The notes beneath the pieces are model-generated. The model worked only from the letters and a program-made list of their open reading frames with translations. It was not told where the DNA came from and ran no database searches. 64,000 nt of DNA from a virus. Positions 36,533 to 43,797 of the stretch are shown here, in pieces (position 1 is the stretch's first letter; every line of letters begins with the position of its first letter). The stretch spans positions 1-64,000 of the IMG/VR virus record IMGVR_UViG_3300035212_002019; one strand, written 5' to 3'. The translations under genes were made by a program, and so were the position numbers.

Positions 36533-37003
36533 ATGATTACTATGAAGAGAAAAAGAATTACTCTTGAAAAACAACAAGAGAAGGAAATTTTGAATCAAAG
36601 AGAGTTAAGGGTTACTAAAGAAGGAAATGATTACTTCTTTGAAATCGGACCAGAAATGACATCAGACGTAGCTGAAGCAGTTTCAATTCTAATGAGAAAA
36701 ATTGACTGGAACGACCCTATTTGGAACACGACAATTGATAAAAAAATGATATATGAAAACATAACCCCAGAAAAATCACTATACTGGTTATCTGGTGGAT
36801 ATAAAGAATGGAACACATTAGACCATTATAATAGACCTTGGTGTGATTGTTACTTAGAGTTTCAAGAAGAGTTTGGTTTTCTTATAGTAAATTTAGTTAA
36901 AAAATCAAAAACATTATTAGACGTAAGAAACGCATTTATGAAATACCTAAATCTACCAACACTATATAATTTCGCAATAAGTAAAAATATGGTAAGAGTA
37001 TAA
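36533..37003 (+). CDS. Hypothetical protein
   Basis: A 156-residue protein; a second in-frame ATG at 36542 (MKRKRITLEK) is an equally good start. Basic N-terminal helix, then a compact domain with YWLSGGYKEWNTLDHYNRPWCDCYLEF. No recognised family. Probably co-transcribed with the MORN-like gene and ended by the hairpin at 37028. Confidence 0.8.
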   Translation: MITMKRKRITLEKQQEKEILNQRELRVTKEGNDYFFEIGPEMTSDVAEAVSILMRKIDWNDPIWNTTIDKKMIYENITPEKSLYWLSGGYKEWNTLDHYNRPWCDCYLEFQEEFGFLIVNLVKKSKTLLDVRNAFMKYLNLPTLYNFAISKNMVRV

Positions 37004-37027
37004 AAAATAGAAAAATATATATTTAAG

Positions 37028-37058
37028 AAATCCTGTCAGAAATGATGGGATTTTTTAT
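37028..37058 (+). terminator. Intrinsic terminator
   Basis: AAATCCTGTCA-GAAA-TGATGGGATTT with T-run; 11-bp stem with two G-T pairs and a GAAA loop. Its T-run leads directly into the next promoter-like element. Confidence 0.85.
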
Positions 37059-37068
37059 TTAATATATA
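37058..37068 (+). promoter_or_regulatory. Candidate late promoter element, 4 nt before ATG
   Basis: TTTAATATATA, CTTT, ATG at 37073. Short-spacing group. Confidence 0.6.
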
Positions 37069-37072
37069 CTTT

Positions 37073-37354
37073 ATGGAACAAATGAAAACAGTTTGTAGAA
37101 ATCCTTGGTGTAAAGGACATTTCTATTATACAGAGTCAGATATGGTAGAAGTAAAAAGTGATATCAGAACATCTAAAATAAATGATGTTTTAAGTGAAGT
37201 TCAAAAAACTCCACCAAGTCAATGTCCAAAGTGTAGAAGCTTTGATAGTGAACTAAGTGGTGGTGTTGAGTGGAAAGATAAAGAATATGAAGGTAGTAGA
37301 TTTGATGGCATGCCTCATCAACTTAAATATAAAGTAACAAATTATAAATTATAA
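37073..37354 (+). CDS. Small zinc-ribbon protein
   Basis: A 93-residue protein with CRNPWC (N-terminal) and CPKC (middle), four cysteines placed as in a zinc ribbon; acidic and Lys-rich C-terminus. Its stop overlaps the next ATG by one base (TAATG). Function unknown; may bind nucleic acid or protein. Confidence 0.8.
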   Translation: MEQMKTVCRNPWCKGHFYYTESDMVEVKSDIRTSKINDVLSEVQKTPPSQCPKCRSFDSELSGGVEWKDKEYEGSRFDGMPHQLKYKVTNYKL

Positions 37355-38199
37355 TGAAAGCACACTTTTTTGACTTAGATACAATATTGACAACTGATAA
37401 TAAAGTTTGGTTAGTGGATAAGACTATTCCAAATATACCTATTATGAAAATATCACAAAGTGATTTTAATTTAATTAAAAAAGGTATTTATAAAAGCCAA
37501 GGAAACTCTATAAATTTTAGTGGACACACTTATTGGTTACCAACAGATTTATTTGAGAAGATAAAAATTAAAGCTAAAAATCACAGAGCCGATATTTCTA
37601 ATTTAGCTTTTTCTTTACAAGAGTTTATGAATAAAGAATTAATTGAAAATTTAGATTATGATATTAATTTAGAAAATATTTTACATTTGAAAAATACAGA
37701 TGATGATATTTATGTAATATGCTCAAAGAATACTAAGAGAAACTATGAGTTAATGATATCTAAAATAGAAGATAAATTAAAAGAAAATGGTCTAATTATT
37801 AAAAAGTTCTATTTTATATCAGAAACATTCTATAATAAAGTATCTGATGATATTTCTCATAAGAAAGTTAGATTATTATTACAACATATAGTTGGTCTTA
37901 AAACTGAAGGTGATAAGTTTACTGAAGAAAAGTTAGGTCAATATGATGAATTATTCTTCTATGATGATGAAGAAAATGTTATTAAACTAGCAAAAGAATC
38001 TAATAAACTTTTAACTGTTTTGTTATCAAACACTGATAATAAATTAAAAGAAATTATTAAAGAAGATTTGAAATCTAAAAAATACACATTATATGTTAAT
38101 TTAATAACTGGTAATAAAGTAAATAGATTTGTAACTACAAAAGTAGATATTCAATTTAGTAATTTAATAACAGTGTTTGAAAGTTTTAAATGGAGATAA
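37354..38199 (+). CDS. HAD-fold protein, putative phosphatase-like
   Basis: A 281-residue protein starting MKAHFFDLDTILTT: the DxD of HAD motif I (Asp7, Asp9). IYVICSKNTKR is in the place of motif II (Ser/Thr), and FFYDDEENVIKLA of motif IV (DD). The helical cap is long. The usual TGR/TxR of motif II is reduced to CSKN. It overlaps the zinc-ribbon gene by one base and converges with the small terminase gene with no gap. Role not known; HAD proteins in T4-like phages often act in nucleic-acid end repair. Confidence 0.7.
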   Translation: MKAHFFDLDTILTTDNKVWLVDKTIPNIPIMKISQSDFNLIKKGIYKSQGNSINFSGHTYWLPTDLFEKIKIKAKNHRADISNLAFSLQEFMNKELIENLDYDINLENILHLKNTDDDIYVICSKNTKRNYELMISKIEDKLKENGLIIKKFYFISETFYNKVSDDISHKKVRLLLQHIVGLKTEGDKFTEEKLGQYDELFFYDDEENVIKLAKESNKLLTVLLSNTDNKLKEIIKEDLKSKKYTLYVNLITGNKVNRFVTTKVDIQFSNLITVFESFKWR

Positions 38200-38838
38200 T
38201 TATTTATCTTTCTCTTTACTAATCATAGCATTCTTAATTAAATCATTAAGCTTTCTATTATCCATTATTTCTCCACCACCTATTGACTCACCAGCCGATT
38301 CTTCAGCCGCTATATTTTGAGCTTTAATAACTTCTGGATTCTCAATTTCATTAAGACCTAAATCTTTTCTTAGTCCTTTATAAAATTTCTCAAGTTCAGT
38401 TCTTTGTGTGGATGAGAATTTAGAGTTTTCTCTAATTTGACCAATTGTTTGATTGACAACTTCATGCATTCTAGCAGAATTATCTCCATTATCAACTTGT
38501 CTTAACTGTGATAAGAAGTTCTTTCTAGTCATTTTTGATAAGAAGATTGTTTCAGCATAAACTTTAGCATCTTCTCTCATTTTATTTCTTATATAAGGAT
38601 GTTCTTTTAATTGAGGTACATCACTTAAATATAAATCAATAAGTGATTCTAATACTTCCATAGACTGTTGGCTAGCAACTGTCATGTCTGAATCATAATC
38701 ATATATTTCTATTTCACCTAAATCTGGTAAATCCTCAGGTCTAGCAAGGTGTTTACTTATATCAAATTCGCCACTTTCCGATTGGATTTCATCGAATTCA
38801 TCTTTGATTCTATTTCTTTCGTTCTCTGTTTTTGACAT
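38200..38838 (-). CDS. 16: Small terminase subunit (gp16-like)
   Basis: A 212-residue protein. FDISKHLARPEDLPDLGEIEIYD parallels the T4 gp16 N-terminus ([24 protein letters not shown]; matched parts: DISK, DLPDLGEIEIYD), and the central helices (MREDAKVYAETIFLSKM, HEVVNQTIGQI, KFYKGLRKDLGL) fit the gp16 oligomerisation domain. It is divergent from the large terminase gene 49 bases away. It recognises phage DNA and stimulates the packaging ATPase. The opposite orientation to gene 17 differs from T4, where 16 and 17 are co-directional. Confidence 0.75.
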   Translation of the reverse strand: MSKTENERNRIKDEFDEIQSESGEFDISKHLARPEDLPDLGEIEIYDYDSDMTVASQQSMEVLESLIDLYLSDVPQLKEHPYIRNKMREDAKVYAETIFLSKMTRKNFLSQLRQVDNGDNSARMHEVVNQTIGQIRENSKFSSTQRTELEKFYKGLRKDLGLNEIENPEVIKAQNIAAEESAGESIGGGEIMDNRKLNDLIKNAMISKEKDK

Positions 38839-38855
38839 AGAAGGCGGTTTTTTAC

Positions 38856-38868
38856 AATATATATTAAA
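38856..38868. promoter_or_regulatory. Overlapping divergent late promoter elements between terminase genes
   Basis: Minus-strand TTTAATATATA (38858-38868) lies 19 bases before the ATG at 38838; the same bases read on the plus strand give AATATATA (38856-38863), 24 bases before the ATG at 38888. One near-palindromic site could drive both terminase genes. Confidence 0.6.
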
Positions 38869-38887
38869 AAATATCTTTTCCTAAAAT

Positions 38888-41035
38888 ATGGCATTTGCTC
38901 CACAACAAGAAAGACAAATGGTTTTTACAACCAAACTAGTAGAAGAGGCAACTGATAAGATTAATGATGGTATAGTCGTTAAACGATATCAAAATCCTTG
39001 GTTAAAGAGTGAAGTAGGCTTGAGAAGAGCCGGTGTTTCATTTAGGATGACTGCTGATGAACAACAAGAGTATGTTAGATGTGCCTTAGATGTTCATTAT
39101 TTTGTGGAAAAATATTGTAAAGTAAAACGAGAAGATGGCTCTATTGGCTCTATTAAGTTAAGAGATTACCAAAAAGAGATGCTTGATAGTTTTGTTAATA
39201 ATAGATTTAGTATCTTAATGGCATCTCGTCAGGTTGGTAAAACAATCTCATCTTCTATTTTCATGTTACACAAGATATTATTTGATAATGATAAGAATAT
39301 AATGATTGTTGCTAACAAAGGCGATACGGCTGTTGAGATTGTTGATAAAATCAAATCTATTTACTCTTTACTACCATTTTTCTTAAAACCAGGTATTAAA
39401 ACTTGGAATCAGAAGTCGTTAACATTTGAGAATGGTTGTAGAATTAAAACATCAGCTAGAACAAAGACTCCAGCGATCGGTTTTACTATTGACGTACTTT
39501 ACTTAGATGAGTTTGCTCACATTCCTTCAAATATTATTGAACCATACTATACTGCTGCTTTTCCGACAACCGCTGCTGTTCAAAATTCAAAGATTATCAT
39601 CACTTCTACTCCAAATGGTATGAACCTATTCCATAGGTTATTAACTGATGCTGAAAGACCTGAGGGTGATCCAATGAAGAATAACTATAAGCCAATGAGA
39701 GTTTACTGGTATCAAGTACCTGGTCGTTTTGTTACTTATATTAGATTAAATCCACATAAAATGTATGAATATGGTGTAACTAAAGAAGAGATATTTGATT
39801 TAGTTAATCAGAAGTGGGGTAGTCAGACAAAAGTCTTTATGGAATATAATATGGACTTACTCAAAGATGTGATTAATATCTTTAATGATGATAAATGTAC
39901 AGATGAAGATGTTAAGAAATTAACATTTATTGATAAGAATGGTTTTGAAGTTCCTATTATGGCTATTGCTGAGGTTACAACTTGGAAAGAAGAAGCTATA
40001 AAAGATATTGGTGGTGAGGATGCCTTCAACCAAGAGTATGGTTTAAGATTTATTAATGCTTCTAAATCATTATTGAATGAGGCAATTATTGATGAGTTAT
40101 TGAAAAATAAAAAACATTATGTACATGAGCCTATATTCGAGTTTGATAAAAAACTAAAATTTAGTTATACTGATTTAAAATGGGTTGAGGATGATAATGT
40201 TTTTATACCATTAATGAGGAAAGATTATAAGATTGTAATATCTGTCGATATATCAGAGGGACTTGGACAAGATTATTCTATTATAAACATATTTAGAGTT
40301 TCTGAGAAACCAAAAGATTTAACAGAATTACAAAAACCATCATATAAATCAATAGTTGATTTCTTTAGATTAGAGCAAATAGGTATTTATAGAAACAATT
40401 ATATTTCTGTTAAGCAGTTAGCCGAATTACTTTATATGATTGTATTTGAATACTTAAATCCTGATAACTGTAAAGTAGTTGTCGAGTTGAATAACTATGG
40501 TAATACTTTATTTGCTGAGCTACCTCACGTTTTTGATGGTAATAATAATTATGGCTCTTCTGTATTTGTTAGATATAAACATAGAGCCGATGCTACTGAA
40601 GAAAAGGTGGGGTTAAAGGTAGGAGAAAATAAGAATCTCATGGTTAAAGATTATCAGGATCTCATGCAAACTAAAGGATTCGTTATTACTAATGAAGATA
40701 ATATTAGAGAAATCACAACATTTGTTAAACATACTACATCAGCCGGTAACACAAGATATGCGGCAGACGTTGGTCATGATGATACTGTTATGACTATCGT
40801 AAATGCTACAACTGTTTTTAGTAGACACGATTTTTCTGAAATGATTGAAGAGTGGTCTAGTAAGTTTGTTGATAAAGAGTATATGAACTATGTTAGAGAG
40901 ACACTAAAAGGAATAGATTATGTTGAGGGTGTTGATTATGGTCAAGTTTTGAAAATAAGAAGACAACAAATGAATAGGTATAAAGCTAATAATAATGGCT
41001 TTGGTGGGAATGGAACTAACTGGTTTGGTAAATAA
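38888..41035 (+). CDS. 17: Terminase large subunit (gp17)
   Basis: A 715-residue DNA-packaging motor. ATPase: Walker A ASRQVGKT (about 112-119), Walker B VLYLDEFAH (203-211), coupling motif ITSTPNGMN. The region SDIIEPYYTA-type (NIIEPYYTAAFPT) and the nuclease part with SVDISEG (near 450), VVVELNNYG and ADVGHDDTVM give the RNase H-like headful nuclease aspartates. C-terminus is Asn/Gly-rich. It packages concatemeric DNA into the prohead through the portal and cuts at headful. Size is somewhat larger than T4 gp17 (610). Confidence 0.97.
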   Translation: MAFAPQQERQMVFTTKLVEEATDKINDGIVVKRYQNPWLKSEVGLRRAGVSFRMTADEQQEYVRCALDVHYFVEKYCKVKREDGSIGSIKLRDYQKEMLDSFVNNRFSILMASRQVGKTISSSIFMLHKILFDNDKNIMIVANKGDTAVEIVDKIKSIYSLLPFFLKPGIKTWNQKSLTFENGCRIKTSARTKTPAIGFTIDVLYLDEFAHIPSNIIEPYYTAAFPTTAAVQNSKIIITSTPNGMNLFHRLLTDAERPEGDPMKNNYKPMRVYWYQVPGRFVTYIRLNPHKMYEYGVTKEEIFDLVNQKWGSQTKVFMEYNMDLLKDVINIFNDDKCTDEDVKKLTFIDKNGFEVPIMAIAEVTTWKEEAIKDIGGEDAFNQEYGLRFINASKSLLNEAIIDELLKNKKHYVHEPIFEFDKKLKFSYTDLKWVEDDNVFIPLMRKDYKIVISVDISEGLGQDYSIINIFRVSEKPKDLTELQKPSYKSIVDFFRLEQIGIYRNNYISVKQLAELLYMIVFEYLNPDNCKVVVELNNYGNTLFAELPHVFDGNNNYGSSVFVRYKHRADATEEKVGLKVGENKNLMVKDYQDLMQTKGFVITNEDNIREITTFVKHTTSAGNTRYAADVGHDDTVMTIVNATTVFSRHDFSEMIEEWSSKFVDKEYMNYVRETLKGIDYVEGVDYGQVLKIRRQQMNRYKANNNGFGGNGTNWFGK

Positions 41036-41038
41036 AAA

Positions 41039-41068
41039 AAGACATACTAAAAGTATGTCTTAGAATTT
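41039..41068. terminator. Intrinsic terminator after terminase
   Basis: AAGACATACT-AAA-AGTATGTCTT, 9-10 bp stem beginning 4 bases after the terminase stop. A-rich 5' and weak T-run 3' side, so it may work on both strands; it overlaps the end of the minus-strand micro-ORF. Confidence 0.7.
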
Positions 41069-41152
41069 TCCAAAGATTTGTCTATTCTGAACTTCATCAA
41101 CATATTTTTGTATTTCTGCTAGATAGTTCCAAATATTTTTAAGGTATTTCAT
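41060..41152 (-). CDS. 30-residue micro-ORF coupled to clpS
   Basis: ATG overlaps the clpS stop (TAATG), and the frame encodes MKYLKNIWNYLAEIQKYV followed by 12 more residues. It has the leader pattern of this phage (MKYLKxxxxYLAE, with LAE as possible gp21 cleavage site) and otherwise looks like one amphipathic helix. The one-base overlap and the leader argue for a real gene; its 3' end runs into the terminator stem. No homologue known to me. Confidence 0.5.
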   Translation of the reverse strand: MKYLKNIWNYLAEIQKYVDEVQNRQIFGKF

Positions 41153-41436
41153 TAGTTGTTTGCCTCCATCGTAGCACTTAGTCCAGCACTTCTGAGTTTA
41201 TCTTTCATAGTTGCTATTGTTTCAATATCTCCGTATTTAACATCACACTTTCCATTGTAGTGAACAATATGAGCGCATTGAGTAGCTTGTTCGGTTTCAT
41301 GCTTACATATCTTCATAAGACAAGTAATAACCCACTCAAATGTATTGTGATCATCATTGTGTAAAACCAGTTTGTATGGTTTAGATAAAATTTCTTCTAC
41401 TTTAGAAGATGTTTTCTTTTTTGTAATTGTTGCCAT
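41152..41436 (-). CDS. clpS: ClpS-like adaptor protein
   Basis: A 94-residue protein with the ClpS core: YKLVLHNDDHNTFEWVI (Asn-Asp-Asp...Asn-Thr forms the N-degron pocket), LMKICKHETEQATQCAHIVHYNGKCDVKYG and the C-terminal KDKLRSAGLSATME (given here as AHIVHYNGKCDVKYG and RSAGLSATME). ClpS binds proteins with N-terminal Leu/Phe/Tyr/Trp and hands them to ClpA(P). The N-terminal 20 residues are a Lys/Ser/Thr-rich tail, as needed to engage ClpA. Length is normal for bacterial ClpS. In a phage it could redirect host proteolysis. Element at 41448 lies 11 bases upstream. Confidence 0.92.
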   Translation of the reverse strand: MATITKKKTSSKVEEILSKPYKLVLHNDDHNTFEWVITCLMKICKHETEQATQCAHIVHYNGKCDVKYGDIETIATMKDKLRSAGLSATMEANN

Positions 41437-41447
41437 AAATTGAATAT

Positions 41448-41456
41448 TATATATTA
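41448..41456 (-). promoter_or_regulatory. Candidate late promoter element for clpS
   Basis: Minus-strand TAATATATA, 11 bases before the ATG at 41436; spacing between the two common classes. Confidence 0.4.
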
Positions 41457-41458
41457 TT

Positions 41459-41977
41459 TTAGAAAATAGTTTCTTTTTTGTTTACAACATCAACTACTGT
41501 AACTTGAACGTGATGTTCTTCCGCCCATTCTTCAAATTTAACTAAGTGTTCTTGTCTATCATCATACATAACAAATTCATGAACGCCAAGTTCTTCAATT
41601 TTTTCTTCAAATAATTTAGTTTTGAAGTGGTATGTATCACCGCCCCAGTTTAAATGAATTTCATCAAATGATAGGTTATGTTGATTTAAAATAGTTTGGA
41701 TATGACTAGACATACCTTCTTTCTTTTTAAGACGACCAGTTGCTAATATAACATAGTTTTCTGGATCAGATACGGCTTCTAAATATTTTTTATAAACCCA
41801 TTGATTCAATGGAATGTTAAATATTTCAGGGTCAATACTTTCTGGACGACCCCACCAACCACTATATGGCCAATCTGTTCCTGTTTTTTCCTTCCAGATT
41901 TTTTCGCCTTCTTCAGGTTTTGGTGTATGGAATAAAGTGTCATCAAAATCGAAAGATATTAGTCTTTTATACGTCAT
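41459..41977 (-). CDS. HAD phosphatase of the SAK RNA-repair type
   Basis: A 172-residue HAD protein: SFDFDDTLFHTPKP (motif I, two Asp), YVILATGRLKKK (motif II), FKTKLFEEKIEE (Lys motif III), FVMYDDRQEHLVKF (motif IV). The WPYSGWWGRPESI segment between motif I and the core is characteristic of the HAD_SAK family that occurs in Swiss-army-knife RNA repair proteins. It may process 5' or 3' phosphates on RNA. It has its own upstream element and precedes clpS by 22 bases. Confidence 0.8.
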   Translation of the reverse strand: MTYKRLISFDFDDTLFHTPKPEEGEKIWKEKTGTDWPYSGWWGRPESIDPEIFNIPLNQWVYKKYLEAVSDPENYVILATGRLKKKEGMSSHIQTILNQHNLSFDEIHLNWGGDTYHFKTKLFEEKIEELGVHEFVMYDDRQEHLVKFEEWAEEHHVQVTVVDVVNKKETIF

Positions 41978-41998
41978 AGTTTTTTAAATATTTACAAA

Positions 41999-42008
41999 TA
42001 TATATAAA
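41999..42008 (-). promoter_or_regulatory. Candidate late promoter element
   Basis: Minus-strand TTTATATATA, 21 bases before the ATG at 41977; divergent from 42041. Confidence 0.5.
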
Positions 42009-42040
42009 ATTTCTCAAAAATAAAAGGTCGGTTTGGTAAA

Positions 42041-42050
42041 ATAATATATA
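42041..42050 (+). promoter_or_regulatory. Candidate late promoter element
   Basis: ATAATATATA, 22 bases before the ATG at 42073. Confidence 0.5.
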
Positions 42051-42072
42051 ATTCCAAAAATAATAAGTTTTT

Positions 42073-42489
42073 ATGAAATTGGATATTAAATCAATTTTGA
42101 TATTAATCTTACTTGGACTGACACTTTTATTTGGTTTTAAGTGGTTCTTCTCAGGTGATAAAGCATCAAAAGAAAGAGTTAAACAACTAGAGCAACAATT
42201 CAAAGAATTAGAAGCTCAAAAGAAAGCTGTTGATTTAGAAATCACCACTTGGAGAGCAAAATCTGATAGTCTTAGACAATTAGACATTAAATTACAAGCT
42301 GAAATAACTAAACAAGAGGCTTTAACTAGAAAGGCAGAAGCTGAGGCTAACAAGTCTAAAGCTAACTTGAATAAGTTGAGAAGTGATTTAGCTGAAACTC
42401 AACATAAGATTGAAGAGATTAAGAATCATCCTCCTAATAGAACAGGAGATGCTCTTTTAGAATCATTAAAAAATAAAACAAAACATTAA
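42073..42489 (+). CDS. Membrane-anchored coiled-coil protein (spanin-like?)
   Basis: A 138-residue protein with one N-terminal membrane segment (residues about 6-27, SILILILLGLTLLFGFKWFF) and a long periplasmic coiled coil (RVKQLEQQFKELEAQ, LRQLDIKLQAEITKQEA, KANLNKLRSDLAETQHK). This N-in/coil-out layout is that of inner-membrane spanins (Rz) and of some virion-associated proteins. One base separates it from the next gene, which encodes an exported coiled-coil protein. The pair could span the envelope at lysis. Family not proven. Confidence 0.75.
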   Translation: MKLDIKSILILILLGLTLLFGFKWFFSGDKASKERVKQLEQQFKELEAQKKAVDLEITTWRAKSDSLRQLDIKLQAEITKQEALTRKAEAEANKSKANLNKLRSDLAETQHKIEEIKNHPPNRTGDALLESLKNKTKH

Positions 42490-42490
42490 T

Positions 42491-43006
42491 ATGAAAAAGT
42501 TTTTATCACTTATAGTTGGTTTAGTGTTGAGTTTAAGTGCTTACTCACAATACTCACAGGCTAAAATAGATTACCCTAAATTTGAAACAGATTCAAATGG
42601 TCAACAAGTTATTGTAATGACTATTGAACAAGCTCAGTCACTTGATAATGGTACTGACTTATTGGCTCTTTTAGAAAAACAAAGTACTCAAATTGGTCAA
42701 TATGATTCAGTTTGTGTTAGAGTTATCAATGATAAAGAACAAGTAATTGCTTCTCAAAAATTGGAAATTGCTAAATTAAAAGAGTCTTTGAACAATAAAG
42801 ACCAACAAATTAAATCATTACAAGGTGAAGTTGCTGCTTATCTTAAAAAGATTCTTATTTTAGAAGAACAAGTTGATAATAGACAACAAGTTATTGATGA
42901 AAAGAATCTACAAATAAGAAAAATGAAAACTAAAATGGTCTTTGGTGGTATCGGTGGAGGTGTCGCTATTATTGGTTTAGTACTCGGTTTATTACTAGTA
43001 CACTAA
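42491..43006 (+). CDS. Exported coiled-coil protein with C-terminal membrane segment
   Basis: A 171-residue protein with a signal peptide (KKFLSLIVGLVLSLSAYSQ; cleavage likely near AYSQ, a usual Bacteroidota ending), a central coiled coil (QKLEIAKLKESLNNKDQQIKSL, split here as KLEIAKLKESL and NKDQQIKSL) and a C-terminal hydrophobic segment (GGIGGGVAIIGLVLGLLLV, residues about 150-170). It follows the preceding coiled-coil gene by one base. The pair resembles a two-component envelope-spanning system, possibly lysis-related. Function inferred only from layout. Confidence 0.75.
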   Translation: MKKFLSLIVGLVLSLSAYSQYSQAKIDYPKFETDSNGQQVIVMTIEQAQSLDNGTDLLALLEKQSTQIGQYDSVCVRVINDKEQVIASQKLEIAKLKESLNNKDQQIKSLQGEVAAYLKKILILEEQVDNRQQVIDEKNLQIRKMKTKMVFGGIGGGVAIIGLVLGLLLVH

Positions 43007-43029
43007 TTGATAAAAAATGAGTTTTTTAG

Positions 43030-43040
43030 TTTAATATATA
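43030..43040 (+). promoter_or_regulatory. Candidate late promoter element
   Basis: TTTAATATATA, 3 nt, TATAAAAA; 25 bases before the ATG at 43066. Confidence 0.6.
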
Positions 43041-43065
43041 ATCTATAAAAAATATTCAAATACAA

Positions 43066-43728
43066 ATGAAGCATATCAGAACATATGAAAACTATCGTAT
43101 TAAAAAGAACAGAGAAGAAATCATTAAAGAATCGGTTCTTCAAGTAAACGATATTTACAAAGTAAAGACAATGATTGATATTCCTCAATCTTTAATCAAT
43201 GCTTATGTGAAAAAAGTAAAAGACACTACAGGTAAAAACCTACGCACGTTCTTTGGTGATGTTGATATTGCTGAAGAAATTGTAAAGTTTATTAATATGG
43301 ATAACTTAGATGTTGAGAAAATTCCTGGTGGTGCTTTAATGGGTGGTGGTCAATCACAAACTCAAACACAACCTCAGGCTCAACCTCAAGTTCAAGTAGA
43401 GGCTCAACCTCAAGCTCAAACTCAAGAAGCTCCTCAGGCACAAGCTCAACCAGCTCAAACTCAAGAAGCTCCTCAAGCACAAGCTCAAGAAGCTCCAGCA
43501 CAAGGTGAATTTGAAGAACCTCAAGCACAAGCTCAACCTGCTCAAGGTCAGGCTCAAGAAGCTCCAGCACAAGGAGAAGAAGCTCAACCAGCACAAGGAC
43601 AAGCTCAACCAGCACAAGGACAAGCTCAACCAGCACAAGGACAAGCTCAACCAGCACAAGGTGAAGAAGAAGAAAAAGAAGAAGGTGAAGAAGAAAAAGA
43701 AGAAGGTGAAGAAGAATTACCTCTTTAA
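43066..43728 (+). CDS. Capsid-targeting-type protein with Gln/Ala/Pro repeats and acidic tail
   Basis: A 220-residue protein beginning MKHIRTYENYRIKK. Residues 1-95 are folded-looking (VYIKVKTMIDIPQSLINAYV region). About 100-198 is a low-complexity Q/A/P/E domain with heptapeptide QAQPAQG units, and the last 20 residues are Glu/Lys/Gly. The leader suggests an internal head protein; the Q/A/P arm is probably disordered. The DNA repeat at 43582 makes length variation likely. A strong terminator follows. Confidence 0.85.
   Translation: MKHIRTYENYRIKKNREEIIKESVLQVNDIYKVKTMIDIPQSLINAYVKKVKDTTGKNLRTFFGDVDIAEEIVKFINMDNLDVEKIPGGALMGGGQSQTQTQPQAQPQVQVEAQPQAQTQEAPQAQAQPAQTQEAPQAQAQEAPAQGEFEEPQAQAQPAQGQAQEAPAQGEEAQPAQGQAQPAQGQAQPAQGQAQPAQGEEEEKEEGEEEKEEGEEELPL
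43582..43661 (+). repeat. 21-bp tandem repeat (about 3.9 copies) coding QAQPAQG
   Basis: Unit gctcaaccagcacaaggac plus aa, at 43582, 43603, 43624 and a partial at 43645. Copies are nearly identical, inside the Q/A/P domain of the preceding gene. Confidence 0.9.
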
Positions 43729-43750
43729 TCTATAAAATATTCAAAGAATT

Positions 43751-43782
43751 AAAACCCATCAAATATTTTGATGGGTTTTTTA
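43751..43782 (+). terminator. Intrinsic terminator
   Basis: AAAACCCATCAAA-TAT-TTTGATGGGTTTTTT, 22 bases after the stop of the Q/A/P protein. It abuts the next promoter-like element. Confidence 0.9.
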
Positions 43783-43793
43783 TTTAATATATA
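43783..43793 (+). promoter_or_regulatory. Candidate late promoter element, 4 nt before ATG
   Basis: TTTAATATATA, CTTT, ATG at 43798; identical to the arrangement at 37058. Confidence 0.6.
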
Positions 43794-43797
43794 CTTT

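Noticed and set aside
43292-43657. Minus-strand Leu/Val/Glu-rich open frames resembling membrane proteins
   Set aside because: Opposite-strand reading of the Q/A/P repeat of the real plus-strand gene.
43768-43797. Upstream in-frame starts for the cysteine hydrolase (43768), NFACT-R protein (61610) and nucleotidyltransferase (6076)
   Set aside because: These would translate through terminator stems and promoter-like elements; the downstream ATGs give the consistent leader sequence.
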